From UBA4246 sp045113695 (GTDB lineage Bacteria; Bacillota; Clostridia; Christensenellales; Aristaeellaceae): DNA of 64,000 bases. Each line of letters starts with the position of its first letter. Position 1 is the stretch's first letter. Shown here piece after piece: positions 1 through 8,095 of this stretch. The position numbers and the translations under genes are program-made. The stretch covers positions 1 to 64,000 of the forward strand of contig JBGUJG010000102.1 of the NCBI GenBank assembly GCA_045113695.1, in the 5' to 3' direction. The notes under the pieces are model-generated. The model saw only the letters and a list, made by a program, of their open reading frames with translations, did not search any database and was not told where the DNA came from.

Positions 1-141
1 CCAATCCGCGGCGCCGGACCGCAGGCAGCAGGTTTTCTCCGTTGTTCACGGACCGGGCGGAGCGGCGGCTCCCGTCATGGATCAGCCCGCCGTCCGCCCC
101 GTTCCGGCCGGAAGGGCGGTCTTTTACGACCTTTGCGTCCT
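1..141. other. Window-edge stretch without a recognised gene
   Basis: This is the region downstream of the sugar-binding protein gene. It is GC-rich. A minus-strand stem (CCGCCC/GGGGCGG around 90-120) lacks a clear T-run, so I do not call it a terminator. A minus-strand open frame enters from the left edge, but it has no recognisable start or family and is too short to judge. Confidence 0.4.
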
Positions 142-1455
142 TTACGCGCCCTGTTCGGCCAGGTATTCGGCCTGATACTCGTCGATGGTCTCCGCCCACT
201 TGGTCATGCACTCTTCGGCGGTGAGCTCGCCCAGCAGCAGGGCCTGGAAGTCGGCGGTCATATCGGTGGTGATCATGGTGGAGAAGTCAGCCAGCCAGTA
301 GGGGTTGAGGATCTGCTTGTAGTTGGGGTCGGTCAGGTAGCCGGCGCACAGCATCATCAGGGCGCTCTCCTTGTACCAGTCCTGCTGCTCGACTTCCATG
401 TTGCAGGGCACGCGGCCCAGCGCGGCGCACAGCCCGCCGTCCACTTCGGTGCTGAGCAGCTCGTTCATCAGGGCGATGGCGCCGGAATAGTCATGATCCG
501 GGTTCTTGCTCTTGGCGATGCAGAACACGTTGGGCTGAAGGCCCGAAGCAAAGTAATGGCCCTGATCGTTCGCCAGCACGGTGACGGCCTTGAAGTTTTC
601 GGCGCCCAGGGCGTTGGCGTGGTTGGTGTTGGAGGAGGAGTTGTGCACCAGGTACGCGGCCACGCCGGAGTCAAACTCGGCGCAGATCTCGTTGTAGTTG
701 TTGTTCACGGAGTCGCCGGAGCACCACTTGTTCTTGTAGATGCTTGCATAGGCCTCCATGGCCTCGACGAATTCGGGGCGGCTCAGGATGCACTTGCCGT
801 TTTCGTCAAACCACGCGCCTTCATAACCTGCGCCGTCGGTGTAGGTGAACAGCCAGGCCAGCATGCTGTCATAGGGGCGCACGCCGCGCAGGGTGGTAAA
901 GTAGGTGCCCTTGTCCGCGTCGGCGTACTTTTCGCACAGGGCCAGGTATTCCTTCTGGGTCTTGGGGGCTTCCTCACCCTTTTCGGCCAGGAAGGTCGTG
1001 TTCACATAGGCGACTTCCTGGTTGTAGGCAAAGGGGATGCCATAGAGCGCGCCGCCGGCGATGTTGCGCAGGTTGGTGGTCAGTCCGGCGTCCACCTTGG
1101 CGAAGTTGTCCACCTGGGCCAGGATGTCGTCGGTCAGCTCCAGGATGCTGTCCTGGGCGGTGAAGGCGGAAATGTTGGAAAAGCCCAGGGAAACCACGTC
1201 CGGCATGGTGTCGGTGGTGACGGCCATCTGGAATTTCTCCTGGAAGTCCTTGAAGGCAAAGCTGGTGTACTCAAAGGTGTACTTGTCCTGCGCCGCGTTC
1301 AGCTTTTCAAACACGCCCTGATAGTACGCGTCGGTGATGGCGTCGCCGGAATGATACCAGAGGCTGACGGTCTTGCGGCCTTCCTCGGCGGCGGCCAGGG
1401 AGGCAAGGCTCAGCAGCATGCACAGCGCCAGGATCACAGAGAGCAGTTTCTTCAT
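142..1455 (-). CDS. Sugar ABC transporter substrate-binding protein (family 1)
   Basis: Seen: 437 residues with a classic N-terminal signal peptide (MKK, then a leucine-rich core, ending LAAAEEG) followed by a type-1 solute-binding fold. Typical segments are the SLWYHSGD strand start, the DVVSLGFSN region and the Tyr/Trp-rich C-terminal lobe. It is followed on the same strand by two MalG/MalF-type permeases after a 52-base gap, so this is the binding component of a carbohydrate importer. It captures sugar or oligosaccharide outside the membrane. Odd: there is no lipobox cysteine, so cleavage should be by signal peptidase I rather than lipoprotein processing, which is unusual for a Gram-positive binding protein. 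The adjacent GH115 gene suggests (inference) aldouronate or xylo-oligomer as ligand. The ATPase is not encoded here; such systems often share a distant MsmX-like ATPase. Family sure; substrate unsure. Confidence 0.93.
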   Translation of the reverse strand: MKKLLSVILALCMLLSLASLAAAEEGRKTVSLWYHSGDAITDAYYQGVFEKLNAAQDKYTFEYTSFAFKDFQEKFQMAVTTDTMPDVVSLGFSNISAFTAQDSILELTDDILAQVDNFAKVDAGLTTNLRNIAGGALYGIPFAYNQEVAYVNTTFLAEKGEEAPKTQKEYLALCEKYADADKGTYFTTLRGVRPYDSMLAWLFTYTDGAGYEGAWFDENGKCILSRPEFVEAMEAYASIYKNKWCSGDSVNNNYNEICAEFDSGVAAYLVHNSSSNTNHANALGAENFKAVTVLANDQGHYFASGLQPNVFCIAKSKNPDHDYSGAIALMNELLSTEVDGGLCAALGRVPCNMEVEQQDWYKESALMMLCAGYLTDPNYKQILNPYWLADFSTMITTDMTADFQALLLGELTAEECMTKWAETIDEYQAEYLAEQGA

Positions 1456-1507
1456 GTTCTTTCCTCCTCAACGTTTGATGTGGGGTGACGGGTTCCTATT
1501 CTCGCGC

Positions 1508-2347
1508 TCATCCTTTCACCGCGCCGGCGGTTGCGCCTCCGGCCATGCGCTTCTGAAGGAAGGCGAAAATAATCAGCACGGGCACCAGGGCGACAACACA
1601 GCCGGCGGCCAGGTGGCCGTAGTCGGTGCCGAACTCTCCCTGGAAGGCGTTCAGGCCCAGCGGCAGGGTATACTGTTTCTTGTCGGTTATAAAGGCAATG
1701 GCGTACACATACACGTTCCAGGCGTTGATAAAGGCATAGGCGCCGGTCGCCACGATAGCTGGGATCATCGTGGGGATCAGGATGCGCGTCACCGCTCCCA
1801 TCAGGGAACAGCCGTCCACCTGCGCCGCCTCTTCCAGGGAAACCGGGACGGAATTGTAGTAACCCATCATCATCAGCATACAGTAGGCCAGGTTGGTGCA
1901 CGAGCAGACGATCACCAGGCTCCACAGGTTGTTGATCAGGTTCAGCCCGTTCATGATCTGGAACAGCGGGATCATCAGGACGACGGCGGGCAGCATCTGG
2001 GTGGCCAGCAGCATGATGTATACGGCCACCCTGCCTTTGAAGCGGTAGCGGCTCATGGCGTAGCCGCCCAGCAGGGACAGCGCCATGATGATCAGGGTGG
2101 TCAGCGACGCCACAAACAGGCTGTTGAGGAAGTAGCGGTCAAAACCCAGCGAAACCAGGCCCTTGAAATTATCCAGCGTGACGTGCCCGGGCCAGTACTG
2201 GATGGGGATGGAGATCACGTCCACAGAGTCCTTGAGGGACGTGTTCAGGATCCAGTAAAACGGGAAGAGCATGAACAGCAGGAAAAGGACGACCGGGATA
2301 TCCCGGAACAGGAGGTTGGAAAGGCGGGTGCGCGTTCTGCGGCTCAT
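1508..2347 (-). CDS. Carbohydrate ABC transporter permease (MalG type)
   Basis: Seen: about 279 residues with six hydrophobic segments, opening with a first membrane helix (FRDIPVVLFLLFMLFPFYW). The cytoplasmic EAA loop reads VSLEEAAQVDGCSLMGAVTRILIP, the docking site for the ATPase. I place the start at 2347 because AGGAGGGGAT lies six bases upstream; an upstream in-frame ATG at 2380 has no such site and lies inside the preceding gene. The start overlaps the stop of the upstream permease by one base (TGATG), which implies translational coupling. Role: the second permease subunit of the sugar importer. The C-terminus ends in a short glycine/alanine tail, normal for the family. Confidence 0.93.
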   Translation of the reverse strand: MSRRTRTRLSNLLFRDIPVVLFLLFMLFPFYWILNTSLKDSVDVISIPIQYWPGHVTLDNFKGLVSLGFDRYFLNSLFVASLTTLIIMALSLLGGYAMSRYRFKGRVAVYIMLLATQMLPAVVLMIPLFQIMNGLNLINNLWSLVIVCSCTNLAYCMLMMMGYYNSVPVSLEEAAQVDGCSLMGAVTRILIPTMIPAIVATGAYAFINAWNVYVYAIAFITDKKQYTLPLGLNAFQGEFGTDYGHLAAGCVVALVPVLIIFAFLQKRMAGGATAGAVKG

Positions 2348-3264
2348 CAGTTGATCCCCTCCTTTCCGAGCTTCCCCCATTTGATGTAGATGAAGGCAAA
2401 CACCATCATGGCCAGGGTGGCGATCACGGACAGGGCACTGGCGTAACCGTAGTCCATTTTGTTTTTGAACGTGGTCATGATGTACAGCGCCAGGGTCGTG
2501 GTGCCCCGGTTGGGGCCGCCGTCCGTCATGGAGATGATCAGGTCAACGGCGTTGAAGGTCCAGATGGCGCGCAGGAGGGTGGTCAGGATAATGGTATCCC
2601 GGATCATCGGCAGCGTGATGCTGAACAGGGTGCGCGGCGCGCTCGCCCCGTCTATCTTGGCCGATTCGTACAGGTCATCCGGGATGGAGCTGAGCGCGGC
2701 CAGATAGCTCAGGGTAAAAAAGGGTATGCCGCGCCAGACGTTCGCCAGGATCACGGAAAACGTCGCCAGGTCCGCGTTGGAAAACCAGGACACATTCCGG
2801 CTGATGATGCCCAGGCGCTTAAGCAGGTCGTTGAATACGCCGTAGGTTTCGCCCATGATCAGTTTCCAGATGATTCCCACCATGACGCCGGCCACGGCCC
2901 AGGGCGTCAGGGCCAGCGCCCTGGAGACGCCGCGCAGGGCGAACTTCTTGTTCAGCACGTACGCCAGCCAGAAGCCCAGCACGCACTGGAACACCACGCT
3001 GATGACCACCCAGCGCAGCGTGGTAAATATGCTCTTGGTAAACACGGCGTCTTTGGTGAAGATCTTCACATAGTGCGCGAACCCCGCGTAGCCCCAGTTT
3101 TTCGGCTTGGTGACCACATGATTCTGCAGGCTCATGATGAATACGTTGATGATGGGCCAGAACATGAAGCAGCAGATAAATATGATCACCGGCGCCAGCA
3201 GCAGATAGGGCGTCAAGGTTTTCCGCATGGCGCGCTTGTGCGTCACGGCATTCTTCACAGTCAT
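2347..3264 (-). CDS. Sugar ABC transporter permease (MalF/UgpA type)
   Basis: Seen: 305 residues, six predicted membrane helices and the family EAA loop (YESAKIDGASAPRTLFSITLP). It is the first gene of the importer operon and is preceded by a consensus -10 promoter at 3315-3320. It forms a heterodimeric membrane channel with the MalG-type subunit. The N-terminal sequence up to residue 20 is basic, as expected for the cytoplasmic side. Gene order permease-permease-binding protein is common in clostridial oligosaccharide importers that lack their own ATPase gene. Substrate is inferred only from the neighbouring glucuronidase. Confidence 0.93.
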   Translation of the reverse strand: MTVKNAVTHKRAMRKTLTPYLLLAPVIIFICCFMFWPIINVFIMSLQNHVVTKPKNWGYAGFAHYVKIFTKDAVFTKSIFTTLRWVVISVVFQCVLGFWLAYVLNKKFALRGVSRALALTPWAVAGVMVGIIWKLIMGETYGVFNDLLKRLGIISRNVSWFSNADLATFSVILANVWRGIPFFTLSYLAALSSIPDDLYESAKIDGASAPRTLFSITLPMIRDTIILTTLLRAIWTFNAVDLIISMTDGGPNRGTTTLALYIMTTFKNKMDYGYASALSVIATLAMMVFAFIYIKWGKLGKEGIN

Positions 3265-3314
3265 AGCATCCCCTCTTCCCGTATATGTGGTTTCCTCATC
3301 TTCCGTCCGGTTTG

Positions 3315-3344
3315 ATTATAGCATGGATAAAAAGGAAAAAACAA
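3315..3344 (-). promoter_or_regulatory. Promoter of the sugar importer operon
   Basis: On the minus strand a perfect TATAAT (3315-3320) lies 18 bases from TTGTTT (3339-3344). The box is about 50 bases upstream of the first permease start. Only the -10 is strong, which fits a regulated promoter. Confidence 0.6.
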
Positions 3345-3395
3345 TACCAATTTTTATTCAAAAGCCTTGCGGGATGGATAAAAAGGGGAAAAAAC
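3323..3395. repeat. Two-copy direct repeat at the sugar operon promoter
   Basis: The sequence ATGGATAAAAAGG followed by an A-run and C occurs at 3323-3342 and again at 3374-3395, with a two-base G insertion in the second copy. The first copy covers the promoter spacer and -35. It could be an operator or simple A-rich duplication. Confidence 0.45.
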
Positions 3396-3448
3396 GGTTT
3401 CATGCGCTCGCGGTCCCTCTTTTGAGTTCTTCAGCCGGTTTCCTTCCG

Positions 3449-5479
3449 TCAGAACGCCGGCATCAGGGCGATCTCCCCGCGCAGGCGCAGGCACAGCTCC
3501 TCATCGGACAATTGCACCGTCCGGTGGGACTGCAGGGACAGCAGCGCTTCCTCTCTCGGCACCAGGTACTGCTTTTCCCACCGGAACAGGTATTCCCCGT
3601 CGCCCCGGATGCGCAGCCAGGCCCGGACGGCCTGAAGCACCCGCACCGTGACCGACACGCCGGCAAAGCAGTCGTTCCGGTAGATATGGGCAAACCGGCC
3701 CCGCACTTTGTCCATGGCGTCCAGGGCCTGAAGGTGGCACTGAAGCGCGCGGTCGGTCCACAGGAAGGCCTGCAGATCATTGCCCTGCAGCGCGTGGACG
3801 CAGGCCTGGCAGAAGCTGTACAGCCCCTCGCACCCTGTCTGATGGATCAGGCCGTACAGGTATTCCCGGTCCCGCAGGCGGCCGGCAGCGGCGGGATCGG
3901 ATGCTTCCAGCAGGTCCAGACACTCCCGGACCTCGCTGAGATATGCCCGCCAGGAACCGATGCCGGGCCTGACCGCCTCCGCCAGGCGGATGACCTGTTC
4001 CCGGAAGGAAGGGCAGTCCGCGGCCCAGCGCAGGGAGTCAGCGGGCGCTTCGGTTTCCCCTTTCAGCAGGGCGTGGGCCAGCGCCCGCAGCGGCCAGTGG
4101 TAATACTGGTCGCCCGCCCTGTCGTCCTCATGGGGCCCGTAGAAAACGGCGCTCTCCGCGTAGCCGGTCATCAGGCAGCCCAGCCGGCCGTCTCCGTAGT
4201 ACTGCGCGGCAAAGTCCCGGGCGGCGCTTTCCGCGCCGTATTCCCCCGTCTTCCACAGGCGGGATACCAGGTCCAGCAGGAACGGGTGCGGATAGACGGA
4301 CCCTGCGTTGATGTTCCACAGCGTGTCCGCGCCGCGGTCCAGGACGGCCTTCAGCTCGTCCGCGATCATCTGCGGCGGGTTCTGAAGCGGCGTGATATGG
4401 TTGGCCGCCTGCAGATCGTAAAAGCTGACATGGTAATAGATCCCGTTCTCCCCGGGTTCGTTTCCGGCGGGCATGGCGTCCGTACGGGGATTGTCGTTGT
4501 TCTGCCGGCGGGACACCATTTTGCCGAAGCCGTTGTCCCCCCAGAGTTTGATGACCCCTTCCGGTACAGGGAGATGCCCCTCCCGGTACAGGGCCATCAT
4601 TTCCCCGTACAGGTTCGTGCAGAACCGGGCCTTCGGGTCCGAGGCCCGCACCAGCTCCATCTGCCGCCGCATCACTTTGGCGATGAACGCCCCGCGCTTT
4701 GCCGCGGTATCCACAGCCGCGTCGTCCTCCCAGAACGCCCGGTCGCCCTGGCCCCGGAAACCGACGGCCCAGACCACCCGGCGGCCCGCGTACCGGTCAA
4801 TGGCTTCCTGCCAGAGGGCTTCGTATTTTTCCGGATACAGGGTATACGAGGCCTGCAGGTCGGGATAGACGCGGGCGAACATTTTCGCGCCAAGCAGCTC
4901 CGTGTGGTGCTGGGTCAGCCACAGCCCCCGCTCCAGGGCCATTTCATTGAGGACGGCGCCGTCAAAACCCCGGTCCGTCCCGGGGATCACCATGTTCCCC
5001 CCGCACCGCAGGATCGTTTCAAAAACCCTTTCCCACACCTCGGCACGGGCGTTTTCCTCGCTGTGCCACCCGGAAAAAAGCACCTCGTCGTTGATGAACC
5101 ACCCGCGGAACCGCACCCGGAAGGACGGGCTTTCCCATTTCCGGCAGGGAACGGCCGCCGTATCCTGCTTTTCCGGCTGCAGGCCCATCCACCAGCCCAG
5201 GGGCTTTACGTTCAGGAACCGTTCGCTGACGGACAGCAGGGCGTAGGCCGCGCCCAGGTCATCCCCGCACCGCAGGGTGATTTCGGAAGGCGAGGCCTCG
5301 GCCTGAAAGGTTTCCGGCGCGAGGGACGGGCAGATGGTCAGACGGATCGTGTTTTCGGGTCCGCCCCTGCGCAGGCAGTCCCGCATGTCCCGCTGCAGGA
5401 CGCGGACCGCGTGGCGGACGGCGGGCAGGCTTTCGTCCGCCACGATCCTGGTGGACAGGGAAAGGATAAAAGACGGCAT
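3449..5479 (-). CDS. Glycoside hydrolase family 115, xylan alpha-glucuronidase
   Basis: Seen: 676 residues. An N-terminal small domain (1-90) is followed by a TIM-barrel region beginning RFRGWFINDE (about 123-132), the signature I associate with GH115; further family-like segments are LWGDNGFG, NNDNPR and the YYHVSFYD region. Known: GH115 enzymes remove glucuronic or 4-O-methylglucuronic acid from xylan. Many characterised members are longer, with C-terminal accessory domains; this one is short. No signal peptide is visible, so it probably acts in the cytoplasm on imported acidic xylo-oligomers, which fits the adjacent importer. Start chosen from AGGAGG seven to eight bases upstream. The family call is firm; the exact substrate is inferred. 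Confidence 0.85.
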   Translation of the reverse strand: MPSFILSLSTRIVADESLPAVRHAVRVLQRDMRDCLRRGGPENTIRLTICPSLAPETFQAEASPSEITLRCGDDLGAAYALLSVSERFLNVKPLGWWMGLQPEKQDTAAVPCRKWESPSFRVRFRGWFINDEVLFSGWHSEENARAEVWERVFETILRCGGNMVIPGTDRGFDGAVLNEMALERGLWLTQHHTELLGAKMFARVYPDLQASYTLYPEKYEALWQEAIDRYAGRRVVWAVGFRGQGDRAFWEDDAAVDTAAKRGAFIAKVMRRQMELVRASDPKARFCTNLYGEMMALYREGHLPVPEGVIKLWGDNGFGKMVSRRQNNDNPRTDAMPAGNEPGENGIYYHVSFYDLQAANHITPLQNPPQMIADELKAVLDRGADTLWNINAGSVYPHPFLLDLVSRLWKTGEYGAESAARDFAAQYYGDGRLGCLMTGYAESAVFYGPHEDDRAGDQYYHWPLRALAHALLKGETEAPADSLRWAADCPSFREQVIRLAEAVRPGIGSWRAYLSEVRECLDLLEASDPAAAGRLRDREYLYGLIHQTGCEGLYSFCQACVHALQGNDLQAFLWTDRALQCHLQALDAMDKVRGRFAHIYRNDCFAGVSVTVRVLQAVRAWLRIRGDGEYLFRWEKQYLVPREEALLSLQSHRTVQLSDEELCLRLRGEIALMPAF

Positions 5480-5554
5480 GACTGAAACCTCCTGATGTTC
5501 CGGATCACAGCGGGCGGCTGATCCGATGTTCTGGTTCTGTTTTGCGGCAAAACA

Positions 5555-5582
5555 TTCCCCGGCAGGATATTCTGCCGGGGAA
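5555..5582 (-). terminator. Intrinsic terminator after the short S41 gene
   Basis: An 11-base perfect stem (TTCCCCGGCAG with CTGCCGGGGAA) with a six-base loop, followed on the minus strand by TGTTTTG. It lies 16 bases past the stop at 5598. Confidence 0.75.
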
Positions 5583-5597
5583 CGCCGCGCCGAAGGG

Positions 5598-6017
5598 TTA
5601 TTTAAGCCCGTGGATCATTTCCACCAGCGCTTCCCTGTCATAGAAGGACTCCGTTTTGTTCAGCCGGACGTGGGGCTCGACGCCCGTATCGACGCCGTAG
5701 AGGGACCCGTTGTTGCAGGTCGTGATCTGCAGCGGGCCGGACATCTGGAAGATCATGCCGGAAGCCGTCGTGCCGGGAAGGACTACGTTGGAGCCGCCGC
5801 CGCTGCGCTGGCCGATCAGGGTGATCCCTCCGGCCTGGTCAAAGATGGCGGGCACCAGGTTGCCGCAGGAGAAGGACGAGGAAGAAATGAGGCAGTACAG
5901 GTGGGGGAAGGTCTTTTTCTCAATGGCGTGTCCCGCCGGGGCTTCCGCCGAAGCGGACACCTGCAGCGCGGAAAGCGCCATGACCGCGGCCAGCATGATG
6001 GTGATGATTCTTCGCAT
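5598..6017 (-). CDS. Truncated S41 (tail-specific) peptidase with signal peptide
   Basis: Seen: 139 residues. Residues 1-24 are a signal peptide (MRRIITIML...SASAEA). After about 15 residues comes sequence typical of the C-terminal catalytic half of clostridial S41 peptidases: SSSSFSCGN (containing the nucleophile serine), QAGGITLIGQRSGGG, the FQMSGPLQITT strand and the closing FYDREALVEMI. The usual PDZ domain and the first half of the protease core are missing, so an internal deletion has joined signal and tail. Start at 6017 is set by GGAGGAGG upstream; an ATG-like start at 6041 has none. It has its own TTGACA promoter and a terminator, so it may still be expressed. Likely a decaying gene; a secreted mini-protein of altered function is possible. 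Confidence 0.7.
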   Translation of the reverse strand: MRRIITIMLAAVMALSALQVSASAEAPAGHAIEKKTFPHLYCLISSSSFSCGNLVPAIFDQAGGITLIGQRSGGGSNVVLPGTTASGMIFQMSGPLQITTCNNGSLYGVDTGVEPHVRLNKTESFYDREALVEMIHGLK

Positions 6018-6049
6018 GTCGGCCTCCTCCTTTGTGACCATTTTTCCCC

Positions 6050-6078
6050 ATGATACTATTCATTCTTCTTCGTGTCAA
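6050..6078 (-). promoter_or_regulatory. Sigma-A-type promoter of the short S41 gene
   Basis: On the minus strand TTGACA (6073-6078), a 17-base spacer and TATCAT (6050-6055), 32 bases ahead of the start at 6017. Well-formed -35 box. Confidence 0.7.
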
Positions 6079-6103
6079 TCATCCGTCTGCCGGCAGGCGC
6101 TCC

Positions 6104-8095
6104 TCAAAGTCCCGCCGGAGATTTGCTTCCTTTCAGGTACCGGTCAAACCACCCGTGCATTTCGTGGTAGTAGCGTCTGAGCAGGACGGGGATCCGGGGC
6201 TGGTCGTGCGCCGTCCGGGGGAAAATGACCAGGCGGACGGGCAGGTCCGGGTGCGTATCCTTGACGGCCGTGAACATCTGGTGCGCCCCTTCGACCGGGC
6301 AGCGCAGATCGTCCTCCCCGTGCAGGATCAGGAAGGGTTTGTCGATGTTTTCTGCGTAGGAAACAGGGGATTTCCGCAGGGCGTCCATCATGAATTCCTC
6401 ATAATTGGCAAAGTCCGCGCTGCTCCCCTGCATGTCGGAGGAAGCGTAGCCGATCAGGTCGCTGGCGACGCTGCGCTGGGTGATAAAAGCCCGGAACCGC
6501 CTGGTATGGGCGGCGATCCAGTTGGTCATATAGCCGCCGTAGCTGCCGCCGGTCACGCCGAGCCGGTCCCGGTCGATCCAGGGAAAGCGGCGCAGGCACT
6601 CATCCGTAAACTGCAGGATGTCCGTAAAAGCGCTCCCGTCCGTTGCGCGGGCGTAATTCTGATGGATGGGGCCGTACCCGCTGCTGCCCCGGGGGTTGCA
6701 GTACAGCACCCCGTAGCCCGCCGATGCCAGGCACTGGAACTCCGCAGTGAACCCGTAGGTATAAAACGGGTGCGGCCCGCCGTGGATGTAGAGAACGGCG
6801 GGATATTTTTCTCCTTCCTTCCGCCCGGCGGGAGGCAGGACGAAGCCGTGCACCCGGCTCTCCCCGTCCAGGGTATCAAAGAAGAAATCCTCCGCCCGCG
6901 AAAGCTCATATTCCGTCAGGTACGCTTCCGCCGACTGAACCACCAGCCGGTCCTCCTCCGGGGTTTTCAGGCTGATCAGCCGGTAGGCCTCCGGCCGGTC
7001 GGACAGGCCTTCCGCGATCATCATCTGTCCGTCCCGGATGGCGCTCAGCCCGTGGATCACCCGTCTGCCCGTCCGGGCCGGCACCGCGTGATGCCCGCCC
7101 GCCGGGAGCCGGTACAGGTTTCCCTGGCCCTGCCAGCCGGCGACAAACCAGATGTCCCCCGTATCCGGGTCCGTCTGCACCTTGTCCATCCCGTTCCCGC
7201 AGAAGGCGTTGTACGGAAACTGCACGCACTGATAGCAGCTTTCATCCGGGAAAAACACCTGCTCCGCCTGCCCGCCGTCCGCAGGGAAACGGAAAAAGTA
7301 CGCGGGGGGATAGCCCAGCGCCGGATCCGCGTCCGGGGCCAGCACGCCGGCGATCACGGCGCTGCCGTCCGGCGTGAACACCGGGCGGATGGGGTTGGGA
7401 TAGGAAACGATCGTGAGATCCCTGGAAATCTGCCGGAAATCCGGCTCCGCCGCAAAGGGATCCATCACAAACAGGTCAAAACCGATGCTCTCTTCCCTGG
7501 GCCTGTTCCGGTTGCCGGCCGCCGCGACGGTTTTCCCGTCCGGCGACCAGGCATGGTGCATCCAGTCGTACGGGCCTTCCGTCAGCTGCCGGGTCGTATT
7601 TTCCTTTGTATCCAGCAGAAACAGCTGCACATGGCCGTCCGGCCGGATGAAGCCCGCCCCGTCCGCCTTATAGTGAAAGTCCTCGATGACCACCGGTTCA
7701 TCGGCGGGCCGGTCCTGCCGGACCTCCGTTTCCTGGGAGGAAGAAAACAGGATGTACCGCCCGTCCGGGCTCCAGACGGGGTCCATCGCCGCCCCGGAAA
7801 TCGAGGAAACAGTGAGGATCTCCCCGCTGTCCGCATCGGCAATGCACACCTGCCGCCCTTTCCCGGGCAGGGAGGAAAGAAACGAGACCCTGCGTCCGTC
7901 CGGGGAAAAGCGCGGGCAGGCCTCTCCTCCGCCGCCCGCGGTCACGGTGCTGACCGTCCCTGCAGACAGGTTTTTGATTTTGACTCCGCCGGTCCGGTTG
8001 GAAGCCCAGCAGACCAGTCCCCGCCCCGCGTGCCAGTCCCCGCCGTTCAGGCGCTCAAAGTCACAGCAGTCGTCAATCGTCACAGGCCGTTTCAT
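6104..8095 (-). CDS. S9 family peptidase (acylaminoacyl-peptidase type)
   Basis: Seen: 663 residues. An N-terminal beta-propeller with WD40/TolB-like blades (repeated FSPDGRRVSF, WSPDGRYILF, WSPDGKTVAA) is followed by an alpha/beta-hydrolase domain with the nucleophile motif GGSYGGY near residue 519, the acid in HGEDDLRCP and the histidine in FPRTAHDQ. Known: S9C enzymes release acylated or plain amino acids, or di-/tripeptides, from short peptides. No signal peptide, so cytoplasmic. It is the last gene of the peptide operon. Start at 8095 is set by AGGAGG nine bases upstream; it overlaps the previous gene by 23 bases. The active-site histidine context (TAHD) differs from the ENH form in its paralogues, suggesting a different specificity. 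Confidence 0.92.
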   Translation of the reverse strand: MKRPVTIDDCCDFERLNGGDWHAGRGLVCWASNRTGGVKIKNLSAGTVSTVTAGGGGEACPRFSPDGRRVSFLSSLPGKGRQVCIADADSGEILTVSSISGAAMDPVWSPDGRYILFSSSQETEVRQDRPADEPVVIEDFHYKADGAGFIRPDGHVQLFLLDTKENTTRQLTEGPYDWMHHAWSPDGKTVAAAGNRNRPREESIGFDLFVMDPFAAEPDFRQISRDLTIVSYPNPIRPVFTPDGSAVIAGVLAPDADPALGYPPAYFFRFPADGGQAEQVFFPDESCYQCVQFPYNAFCGNGMDKVQTDPDTGDIWFVAGWQGQGNLYRLPAGGHHAVPARTGRRVIHGLSAIRDGQMMIAEGLSDRPEAYRLISLKTPEEDRLVVQSAEAYLTEYELSRAEDFFFDTLDGESRVHGFVLPPAGRKEGEKYPAVLYIHGGPHPFYTYGFTAEFQCLASAGYGVLYCNPRGSSGYGPIHQNYARATDGSAFTDILQFTDECLRRFPWIDRDRLGVTGGSYGGYMTNWIAAHTRRFRAFITQRSVASDLIGYASSDMQGSSADFANYEEFMMDALRKSPVSYAENIDKPFLILHGEDDLRCPVEGAHQMFTAVKDTHPDLPVRLVIFPRTAHDQPRIPVLLRRYYHEMHGWFDRYLKGSKSPAGL

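Noticed and set aside
90..120. Terminator after the sugar-binding protein gene
   Set aside because: A GC stem exists but no T-run follows.
3227..5485. Long plus-strand open frame opposite the GH115 gene; similar long frames lie opposite 6104-8095, 13585-16221 and 24720-27320
   Set aside because: Arg/Pro/Gly/Val-rich translations without any family motif; they are antisense shadows caused by GC-rich codon use of the real minus-strand genes.
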